A stretch of 6,081 bases of DNA. It comes from Oscillospiraceae bacterium. Its GTDB lineage: Bacteria; Bacillota; Clostridia; Oscillospirales; Oscillospiraceae. The stretch spans positions 1-6,081 of the forward strand of contig JAFOJR010000177.1 in NCBI GenBank assembly GCA_017420125.1, given 5' to 3'. A program made the translations under genes and the position numbers. A model generated the notes under the pieces. That model ran no database searches. It was not told where the DNA came from and worked only from the letters and a program-made list of their open reading frames with translations. This document shows positions 1 to 4,960 of this stretch, piece by piece (position 1 is the stretch's first letter; each line of letters begins with the position of its first letter).

Positions 1-26
1 ACATGTAAATTATTTATTAAAAAAAG

Positions 27-75
27 AACATGCGCCCAATTCCTGTTTGCCATAGGGAGTGGGCGTATGTTTTTT
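27..75. terminator. Bidirectional intrinsic terminator downstream of the kinase-like gene
   Basis: Bases 27-38 (AACATGCGCCCA) are complementary to 60-71 (TGGGCGTATGTT) over 12 positions with a single G32/T66 exception. That exception is a G-U pair in plus-strand RNA and an A-C mismatch in minus-strand RNA. The loop can pair further through TCC 41-43 with GGA 56-58. On the minus strand the stem is followed by CTTTTTTTAATAAA (complement of 13-26), and on the plus strand by a T-run at 70-75. The hairpin lies 20 bases past the stop codon of the minus-strand gene ending at 96, so its first job is to end that transcript. It could equally stop a plus-strand transcript entering from the left, but no such gene is visible. 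Confidence 0.8.
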
Positions 76-95
76 GTTGCTGCGATTCAGTTTTC

Positions 96-1163
96 TTACA
101 GCTCATCTTCCGAAGAAAAAGAAAATGTACTGTTTGCCGGAATAGAATATGCGGCCTGATACGCTTTTTCCAAGGGAATCCATTCTTGCAGGAATTGAGG
201 GAAAAGAGCCGGGTTGCGAATGGAAATTCGCTTTCGCTGTGAAGAAGCAGAAAGGGAAAGAAAAACAGTAAAATCATAGAGATGGCGTAATTCAGGACGA
301 TGACTGTATGCGCCTTCCACTACGATAAGAGGAGCAATGGGCAGAGAAACTGGCGCCTCTAACATTTGACGTTTGCAGTCAAAGCGGCGGTAGGAAATAG
401 GTTTTCTTTTCTGCAGAGAAGTGGAAAGTTCAGACAAAAAACGCTCCCAATCCACGTTGCTGCCGGGCGTTTGCAATCGCACTTTGGTTTTCTGGGATAC
501 AGGCAGGAAAAAATCGTCCATATGCACCACGGCACAAGGATAGATTTGCTGTAGCAGCCGAGCTAAAGTAGTTTTTCCAGCGCCGCTGTCTCCGTCGATT
601 GCCAGAACACAGAATCCTTGCTTTGCAAGTTGGTGCTCAATAGCATGGAACATTGGAAAATAACGAGGATATTCTACAGGGACCACCCGATAAGCAGGAG
701 TATATCGTTGGCGATAAAGCATGCTGTGATGCAGAGGCGGAAAGCCATCCGTTTCCCAAGCCGAGCAGAATTGTTCTGCATCCAAAGGAGAAAAGGGAAG
801 TGTTCCGTTTTTGCATGAGATTTTCAAAACAGAGAGCGCCCGTTTTAGATCGTCTGGTGTTCCAAAGACAGTGGCGGCAGCCAGGAATGTTGCATGGTTC
901 AGAGCAGATAAAGAACTGTCGGTTGGCAAATTGCCCAAATGGATACGAGCCAGACCGTTTCCAATGGGATCATAAAAATGGCTGGAGGTTCGAGCCTGTT
1001 GCACTTCTATTTGAAGGGAAGCAAGGCTTTTCGTCCCGTTCTGGATCAAATGTTTCGGGCCAAAAGTCTGTTGGAACAACAACTTGCAAAGGTCCTGCAG
1101 CTGACTATAAGGATAGCGAGAAAAGTGAAAGTGGATATAGCGGGATATAATATCGGGCTTCAA
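96..1163 (-). CDS. Uncharacterised protein with C-terminal uridine-kinase-like P-loop domain
   Basis: The 355-residue product has two parts. Residues about 184-345 form a P-loop kinase fold of the uridine kinase/phosphoribulokinase type. They contain Walker A GDSGAGKTT (191-199) after a hydrophobic strand (CVLAID), an acidic HMDDFF segment (214-219) where uridine kinases bind substrate, VDWERF (237-242), the strand LIVVEGAY (279-286) and an arginine-rich RKRISIRNP lid-like segment (310-318). Residues 1-150 are a separate, probably helical region with QDLCKLLFQQTFGPKHLI at 23-40, a block I associate with Clostridia proteins that carry this kinase domain. I do not know its function. The reaction is inferred to be ATP-dependent phosphorylation of a nucleoside or other small molecule in the cytoplasm; the substrate cannot be named. 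The start is TTG: a strong GGAAAGGAG site lies 8 bases upstream. True uridine kinases are about 210 residues and lack the N-terminal part, so I would not call this udk. It appears monocistronic, divergent from the lipoprotein gene. Confidence 0.85.
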   Translation of the reverse strand: MKPDIISRYIHFHFSRYPYSQLQDLCKLLFQQTFGPKHLIQNGTKSLASLQIEVQQARTSSHFYDPIGNGLARIHLGNLPTDSSLSALNHATFLAAATVFGTPDDLKRALSVLKISCKNGTLPFSPLDAEQFCSAWETDGFPPLHHSMLYRQRYTPAYRVVPVEYPRYFPMFHAIEHQLAKQGFCVLAIDGDSGAGKTTLARLLQQIYPCAVVHMDDFFLPVSQKTKVRLQTPGSNVDWERFLSELSTSLQKRKPISYRRFDCKRQMLEAPVSLPIAPLIVVEGAYSHRPELRHLYDFTVFLSLSASSQRKRISIRNPALFPQFLQEWIPLEKAYQAAYSIPANSTFSFSSEDEL

Positions 1164-1171
1164 AGAGATTG

Positions 1172-1180
1172 CTCCTTTCC
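1172..1180 (-). promoter_or_regulatory. Ribosome binding site that supports a TTG start
   Basis: On the minus strand GGAAAGGAG occupies 1180-1172 and ends 8 bases before TTG at 1163-1161. The ideal spacing makes TTG the likely initiation codon of the kinase-like gene. Confidence 0.75.
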
Positions 1181-1278
1181 TGCATCAATTTCACATGCGG
1201 TGAAAAAACTGCTATCCACCCAATGGACATAGAATGCCGATGGTTGAACAGCGGACAGTCGGAAATAAAGACAAAAGG

Positions 1279-1307
1279 TGGAAAACAGAAACATTTTGTA
1301 GTATAAT
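1279..1307 (+). promoter_or_regulatory. Probable sigma-A promoter of the lipoprotein gene
   Basis: A perfect -10 hexamer TATAAT lies at 1302-1307. A weak -35 candidate TGGAAA (4 of 6 matches to TTGACA) lies at 1279-1284, giving a 17-base spacer. Transcription would begin near 1314, leaving a leader of about 38 bases with the ribosome binding site AAAAGGAG at 1337-1344, 7 bases before the ATG at 1352. The -10 is convincing and the -35 is not, so some activator dependence is possible. No equally clear promoter was found for the divergent minus-strand gene in the same spacer. Confidence 0.6.
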
Positions 1308-1351
1308 AAAAAAGCAGTATTTACTATCATGAAAAGAAAAAGGAGATACTT

Positions 1352-2044
1352 ATGAAACGGAAATGGATAGGTTATGTTGTTTTGCTTGCAGCAATCTGCC
1401 TTTTGGCAGGCTGTGGTACAAAGCAAGAACAACTGCCTGCTGCTTCAGGGGAGATAACAGAGTCGGCCCCAATGGAATCGGTTCCCTCCGTCTCTGGGCA
1501 ACCTGGATCAGAGATAACGGAATCCCCTTCGGCAGGGACTTCCGGAGAAATTCCAGAAGTTACAGAAAAAGACCTTGAAGATGCCATTAATACGGCATCC
1601 AGATTTGCCTGGGATTGGTTTTGCGACAATATCCACGTAGACCATTCTGATGTTATTATGGACGATTATGCGGGTGGAGAATGGTCGTATGAACGAATCA
1701 ACGAAGGAAATATCCGTACGGTGGATGATGTTGTCCGACTGGCGGAACAGTATTTTACGGAGGACGTAGCAAAAGAACTGGTATCGTACAAGCAATGGCT
1801 GGAGAAAGAAAATGGACTCTATGTTTCTGCGACAGATGGATTGGGAGATCCAATGATTGAGTCTTATACCATCCAAATGAAAAAAGACAGTCCAACTCAA
1901 TACACATTGATGGTAACAGAAATGTTCAATGGAGAGCAGTTAGTGGATCCGTATGTTGTTCATTATCAGTATGAAAACGGACATTGGGTGTTTGATCACG
2001 CATTTATGTGCTGCTTCGATGTCCCGATTCAATTTGAAAAATAA
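1352..2044 (+). CDS. Secreted lipoprotein, possible IseA-like domain
   Basis: The 230-residue product begins with a lipoprotein signal: positive MKRK, a hydrophobic stretch to residue 17 and the lipobox LAGC (18-21). Cys21 should therefore be lipid-modified and the protein anchored on the outer face of the membrane. Residues 22-70 are a low-complexity Ser/Pro/Glu/Gly linker with EITES twice (34-38 and 54-58). Residues 71-228 form a folded domain: a helix with FAWDWF, TVDDVVRLAEQYFTEDVAKEL (123-143), NGLYVSATDGLGDP (154-167), then beta strands including YTLMVTEMF and a final HWVFDHAF. This order (ft...a..l, then GLYV..GDxG, then WxF) resembles the IseA/YoeB DL-endopeptidase inhibitor family, but I recognise it only weakly; 'lipoprotein of unknown function' is the safe name. 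The start is set by AAAAGGAG 7 bases upstream. The gene stands alone, between its own promoter and a terminator. Confidence 0.85.
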   Translation: MKRKWIGYVVLLAAICLLAGCGTKQEQLPAASGEITESAPMESVPSVSGQPGSEITESPSAGTSGEIPEVTEKDLEDAINTASRFAWDWFCDNIHVDHSDVIMDDYAGGEWSYERINEGNIRTVDDVVRLAEQYFTEDVAKELVSYKQWLEKENGLYVSATDGLGDPMIESYTIQMKKDSPTQYTLMVTEMFNGEQLVDPYVVHYQYENGHWVFDHAFMCCFDVPIQFEK

Positions 2045-2062
2045 TCGCTTCTAACAAGGATA

Positions 2063-2097
2063 AAATTGCGCACGCTTTGGCGTGCGCAATTTGTTTT
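2063..2097. terminator. Bidirectional terminator between convergent genes
   Basis: AAATTGCGCACGC (2063-2075) and GCGTGCGCAATTT (2080-2092) form a perfect 13-bp stem around a TTTG loop. On the plus strand GTTTTA follows; on the minus strand the stem ends in AATTTTATCC, so U-rich tails exist in both directions. It begins 18 bases after the lipoprotein stop and lies 8 bases beyond the thiN stop at 2105, so one hairpin serves both convergent transcripts. Confidence 0.9.
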
Positions 2098-2104
2098 ATA
2101 CTGA

Positions 2105-2749
2105 CTATAATGTAGAAACAAAAACCATTAACAGCCCAGAGGTCAAGGAAATTTCTGCGGGACATTCCGTGAATTCATTGCTGACGCCGATGGGAAAATG
2201 GTTGGTCATGGTATAGTTGTCCAGTGGATATTTCACACCTCGTAACGTGACACCGTAAGAAACATCGCAGAAGGAATACACAGAAAGCACCGCATGCGGT
2301 TTTGGAGGAAGTATTAAAGAACCGTGCGAAAAAGTATAAAGGGTGTAGGTTTTGTCCCGCATTTCGCAACGTGCTCCCTGACGAGACAAAAAGGCACACA
2401 CGCTGCAATTGGCCCAAAAGTGATCGATTCGACCGCCAGTGGCTCCCAAAAAAAGAAATTCGGAAAAACCAAGAGAAAGGCCGTGACGCGCAGCTAGAAG
2501 AGTGTCGGTATCGTCTTTTTCGGCAGGGACAGTTAAGACAGGAATAGAAGCATCCGGCTTTGTCAGACAAGAGTCAAAATCTCCCAACAAAAGGTCAGGG
2601 TGAATTTGAAGTCTGCAGGCATGGTCATAGCCGTGATCACAGGCAATTACATAATCGGTAGACTGCTTTGTGAATGGAACACAATGCGGCGCACCGGAAA
2701 TAATGACGCATCTTGTCTTTCCTTTGACTTGTTCTTTTTCGGTAGACAT
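2105..2749 (-). CDS. thiN: Thiamine pyrophosphokinase
   Basis: This cytoplasmic enzyme transfers pyrophosphate from ATP to thiamine, giving thiamine diphosphate in one step. It is the usual salvage route in Firmicutes. In the 214-residue product the family motifs appear in order: CDHGYDHA (37-44), PDLLLGDFDS (51-60, the metal/ATP acidic loop), EKDDTDT (77-83), GATGGRIDH (102-110), then in the C-terminal thiamine-binding beta domain GVKYPLDN (171-178) and GVSNEF (188-193). Length is normal for the family and no key motif is missing. The ATG at 2749 is preferred because GGGGGAA lies 6 bases upstream. An in-frame TTG at 2770 would add seven residues (MIERGNY) and overlap the upstream TGA, but has no Shine-Dalgarno sequence. 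It is second in an operon behind the spermidine-synthase-like gene, 17 bases after its stop. I see no TPP riboswitch in the operon leader. Confidence 0.93.
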   Translation of the reverse strand: MSTEKEQVKGKTRCVIISGAPHCVPFTKQSTDYVIACDHGYDHACRLQIHPDLLLGDFDSCLTKPDASIPVLTVPAEKDDTDTLLAARHGLSLGFSEFLFLGATGGRIDHFWANCSVCAFLSRQGARCEMRDKTYTLYTFSHGSLILPPKPHAVLSVYSFCDVSYGVTLRGVKYPLDNYTMTNHFPIGVSNEFTECPAEISLTSGLLMVFVSTL

Positions 2750-2753
2750 ATAG

Positions 2754-2760
2754 TTCCCCC
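2754..2760 (-). promoter_or_regulatory. Ribosome binding site deciding the thiN start
   Basis: GGGGGAA on the minus strand (2760-2754) ends close to the optimal distance upstream of ATG 2749, whereas the alternative TTG at 2770 is preceded only by a T-rich GCGGTTTTTGG sequence. This favours the shorter protein. Confidence 0.65.
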
Positions 2761-2766
2761 GTTCTA

Positions 2767-4371
2767 TCAACCAAAAACCGCAGAAAAATCACCTGAACGG
2801 AAAGCGTCTCGTACAAAAGAAAGCTCTTTTGTAATTAAACTGTCCAGTGACTGCATTCCCAACACTTCCACCGGCGCTTTGTCGTCTGTTAAAATCCGCG
2901 TGCCGGGCGCTTCCTTGCAAAGCCCCTGCTGCACCCGCTGCATTTGAAGTGCCAGTGCGCTACTCGCAGGCAGGCGCTGGAGGCGTTGCGTGAATAAGAA
3001 AAGGATATCATTATTATCAGAGGCAAATAATTCCGTATTGGTAGAGGCGCTTACCTGAACAGTATAGACAGAAGAGAAAACGGAATGAATGGTATCCGTC
3101 AGATATGCCGCAATAGCATTTTCCTGCCCTTCTTCAGCCCGCATATTCAAATTGACTACCATAACACCGTCAGGTTTTAAATGGCGCTTGACTTCTGAAA
3201 AAAATTCTACCGTAGACATCTGAAACGGGATGGTGATATCCTGATACGCATCCACCATGATTACATCGTACAGACCTGCATTTTGCAAATAGGCCCGCCC
3301 GTCATAAACCGTAACGGTTACGGTATCCGGCAGATCAAAATAGTCCTTGGCCAGCCCGGCGATTTTTTCATCAATTTCCACACCGGATACGGAGATGCCC
3401 GGAAAATATTCCAAGCATTGTTTGGCAAAGGTTCCGGTTCCAAGTCCCAGAATGAGAACGTCCTGTGTTTCCGGTTCCGCGCCTGCCATCAGCGGGGCTG
3501 CCAGAGCATAATCGTAATACATGCCGGTTAAACCGCCGGATTTCACAGCAACCGACTGCACACCAAAAGCCACATTGGTAGAAAGAGAGATTGTTTTTTC
3601 GGTTTCCTTTACTTGCAAATAATTGTAAATGGATTCGCCTTCATAAGCCAGATTTTTTTCCCAAAATGCAAAACTGTTAGAAAATGGAATGAAAATGGAA
3701 ACCAGGATTAATAGCGAGACAAGAAGGGCGAATACCCGGCGGTGTTTGGCAGAAAGAAAATAAACAAGACTAAGGAGTGCTAAAATACAGGCAAAGATCA
3801 GGAATGTGCGGGAGGTTCCCACAGAGGGAATGGTGACAAACGTAGGGAGAAAGGTGCCAATGATGCTGCCGATGGTTGCCAATGCCTCTAATTCGCCCAC
3901 TGTTTTTCCGTTGTCATCTAAACTATTTGTGGCATATTTAATTAAAGATGGCGTAACTGTTCCCAAAAGCAGAAGGGGGCAAACAAACAGGATTAAACAG
4001 GAAAGAAAAGAGGCCCAGATCAGGAAGTTATGAGATACAAAAAGGGCGAGGAAAAGGGTAACGCCGGCAATGACATATTTTCCGGCAAAGGGGATAGCTG
4101 CTGTCCATATGGCTACAAAAAGCAACCGACGATACAACCTTCCTGGATCCGTGTTTTTATCTGCCATGCGTCCGCCCAGAACATTGCCAATGGCCATGGC
4201 GATCATAATAGTGCCGATGATGATAGTCCAAACAATTTGTGATGAACTGAAGTAAGGAGCCAGGAGACGGCTGGCACCCAGTTCAATGGCCATGACGGAC
4301 ATACCAGAGAAGAATCCGGTAAAATATAAAAACCATTTATGCTTCATAACAGGAGAAGTCGATTGTTCCAT
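2767..4371 (-). CDS. Membrane-anchored spermidine-synthase-like protein (fused MFS/spermidine synthase type)
   Basis: The 534-residue product joins an integral membrane half to a methyltransferase-fold half. Residues about 12-230 contain roughly eight hydrophobic segments, with the signature MAIELGASRLLAPYFSSSQ (27-45) and NVLGGRMAD (63-71) typical of MFS-like regions fused to spermidine synthase domains. Residues about 255-510 form the aminopropyltransferase-like Rossmann domain: YYDYALAAPLM (285-295), GLGTGTF (309-315, the nucleotide loop), VEID (331-334, the acidic residue that binds the cofactor ribose), YDGRAYL (356-362) and VDAYQD (373-378). Classical spermidine synthases have GGGDGG and DSSDP or DSTDP here; in this protein the first is T312 and the second acidic residue is Q377, so true putrescine aminopropyl transfer is doubtful. 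The role is unknown. The ATG start follows AAAGGAG (4392-4386) at a long 14-base spacing. It is first in an operon with thiN. Confidence 0.88.
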   Translation of the reverse strand: MEQSTSPVMKHKWFLYFTGFFSGMSVMAIELGASRLLAPYFSSSQIVWTIIIGTIMIAMAIGNVLGGRMADKNTDPGRLYRRLLFVAIWTAAIPFAGKYVIAGVTLFLALFVSHNFLIWASFLSCLILFVCPLLLLGTVTPSLIKYATNSLDDNGKTVGELEALATIGSIIGTFLPTFVTIPSVGTSRTFLIFACILALLSLVYFLSAKHRRVFALLVSLLILVSIFIPFSNSFAFWEKNLAYEGESIYNYLQVKETEKTISLSTNVAFGVQSVAVKSGGLTGMYYDYALAAPLMAGAEPETQDVLILGLGTGTFAKQCLEYFPGISVSGVEIDEKIAGLAKDYFDLPDTVTVTVYDGRAYLQNAGLYDVIMVDAYQDITIPFQMSTVEFFSEVKRHLKPDGVMVVNLNMRAEEGQENAIAAYLTDTIHSVFSSVYTVQVSASTNTELFASDNNDILFLFTQRLQRLPASSALALQMQRVQQGLCKEAPGTRILTDDKAPVEVLGMQSLDSLITKELSFVRDAFRSGDFSAVFG

Positions 4372-4401
4372 TTGCTGTATATAAACTCCTTTCCAACATA
4401 C

Positions 4402-4439
4402 GGTGGTATAAAGGTCATATTATGGTACAGTATACCACC
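4402..4439. repeat. Perfect 9-bp inverted repeat, putative operator
   Basis: GGTGGTATA (4402-4410) and TATACCACC (4431-4439) are exact inverted copies separated by 20 bases. A smaller palindrome, TGGTA-CAGTA-TACCA (4423-4437), overlaps the right arm. The right arm covers the extended -10 element of the minus-strand promoter and the left arm lies just after its expected start point, the classic placement of a repressor site. The arms are about three helical turns apart. An alternative reading is a plus-strand terminator, since seven Ts follow (4440-4446), but no plus-strand gene precedes it. The cognate regulator is not in the window. Confidence 0.55.
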
Positions 4440-4457
4440 TTTTTTTGCAAGCGGAAA
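4429..4457 (-). promoter_or_regulatory. Extended -10 promoter of the spermidine-synthase-like/thiN operon
   Basis: Read on the minus strand, TATACT (4434-4429) is preceded by TGG (4437-4435), an extended -10 motif. A poor -35 match, TTTCCG (4457-4452), sits 17 bases upstream, which fits the usual tolerance of extended -10 promoters. Transcription would start near 4422, giving a leader of about 50 bases that contains the second arm of the inverted repeat and the ribosome binding site at 4392-4386. Confidence 0.6.
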
Positions 4458-4549
4458 GTGTTTTTCCGTAATAGGGGAGAAACTGTTTTGCCGCGAAGGA
4501 AACGATGGAAATGAGTGGAAGATGGTTGGAGACAGGAGAGAAAAAAGAC

Positions 4550-4578
4550 TTGCACAATAAGGGAAAATGATGTACAAT
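4550..4578 (+). promoter_or_regulatory. Strong sigma-A promoter of the SRP RNA
   Basis: TTGCAC (4550-4555) and TACAAT (4573-4578) are near-consensus hexamers separated by exactly 17 bases. Transcription should begin near 4585, about 36 bases before the mature SRP RNA. Strength is appropriate for an abundant stable RNA. The stretch 4447-4549 between this promoter and the divergent one is A/G-rich and shows only a short CGGAAA/TTTCCG inverted repeat (4452-4468). Confidence 0.85.
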
Positions 4579-4605
4579 ATCATTTACCTTAATCATTGGG
4601 CCGTC

Positions 4606-4905
4606 AACGGCACGGGATAAGGTCGCACTAGTCGGGGAGATAGCGGTGCCCTGTAACCTGCAATCCGCTATAGCAGGGAGGAATCCCGGCCCCAGGGTCT
4701 CTGATGTGTTGTCAGTCTGTAATATGCGGTGATGAGGAATCGGACCTGCGCAACGGAAAACCGTGAACCATGTCAGGCGGGGAACCGAGCAGCATTAAGC
4801 GGAACTTTTCGTGTGCCGCGGATTTTCCGTTTCCGAGCCAACTATTGCAGGAGCGGGCAGATCAGATGATTCAAAGGTCGGTGTGCGGCCGTATTCTGTG
4901 CCGTT
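4606..4905 (+). other. Long-range SRP RNA precursor stem (RNase III-type processing helix)
   Basis: Sequence flanking the mature RNA on both sides is complementary. AACGGCAC (4606-4613) pairs with GTGCCGTT (4898-4905), and GGGATA (4614-4619) pairs with TATTCT (4892-4897) using two G-U pairs, giving 14 continuous base pairs. After one A4620/G4891 mismatch this helix stacks on the 8-bp closing helix of the mature RNA, for 22 pairs in all. The B. subtilis SRP RNA precursor is known to be trimmed on both sides by RNase III; the same is inferred here. A T-run (4904-4908) overlaps the 3' strand and may mark a transcript end. Confidence 0.7.
4621..4890 (+). ncRNA. ffs: Signal recognition particle RNA, large bacterial type (scRNA/6S-like)
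   Basis: This is the RNA core of the signal recognition particle, which binds Ffh and directs nascent membrane proteins to FtsY and the translocon. The S-domain tip is unmistakable: GTCAGG (4772-4777), a CGG/CCG stem closing a GGAA tetraloop (4781-4784), then AGCAGCATTAAGC (4788-4800), the asymmetric loop recognised by the Ffh M domain. The 5' Alu domain is present too, with GGGGAGATAGCGGTGCCC (4634-4651), TGTAAC (4652-4657) and the hairpin CCTGC/GCAGG (4657-4661 with 4673-4677), matching Bacillus and Clostridium RNAs. The ends pair as GGTCGCAC (4621-4628) with GTGCGGCC (4883-4890). The resulting 270 bases agree with the 271-nt B. subtilis RNA. Exact ends are inferred from the closing helix. 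It has its own promoter and directly precedes dnaX, as in B. subtilis. Confidence 0.93.
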
Positions 4906-4946
4906 TTTGTGCGAGGTGCGAGGAAAAATTTGCCTTTTGATGCAGG

Positions 4947-4953
4947 AAGGAGG
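4947..4953 (+). promoter_or_regulatory. Ribosome binding site deciding the dnaX start
   Basis: AAGGAGG lies 7 bases before ATG 4961 but only 1 base before the in-frame ATG at 4955. The spacing selects the second ATG, so the protein begins MYQALYRKWRP rather than MSMYQAL. Confidence 0.8.
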
Positions 4954-4960
4954 TATGAGC

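Noticed and set aside
653..1150. 165-residue open frame on the plus strand
   Set aside because: It lies entirely opposite the kinase-like gene, has no ribosome binding site, and its translation shows no family-like motif; it is a shadow of the real frame.
1189..1205. TTTCAC/GTGAAA hairpin in the leader of the kinase-like gene
   Set aside because: Six pairs with a 5-base loop just upstream of the ribosome binding site could be regulatory, but so short a palindrome is expected by chance and nothing else supports it.
1508..1900. 130-residue open frame on the minus strand
   Set aside because: It is antisense to the lipoprotein gene, which has a good signal peptide, promoter and ribosome binding site. 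The antisense product is Arg/Phe-rich without recognisable domains.
2175..2570. 131-residue minus-strand frame inside thiN
   Set aside because: It shares the strand but not the frame of thiN, whose motifs are intact throughout; the alternative product is Cys/Ser/Phe-rich noise.
4372..4425. Possible TPP riboswitch ahead of the thiN operon
   Set aside because: The leader is only about 50 bases and lacks the conserved CTGAGA and ACCTGAT elements of the THI box.
4344..4583. 79-residue minus-strand frame overlapping the operon promoter
   Set aside because: It starts within the SRP promoter region, spans the operon promoter and ends inside the spermidine-synthase-like gene in another frame. There is no supporting site or domain.
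4600..4611. GCCG-TCAA-CGGC hairpin in the SRP RNA leader as a separate element
   Set aside because: It is only four pairs and is mutually exclusive with the much longer precursor helix that uses 4606-4611; at most a transient fold.
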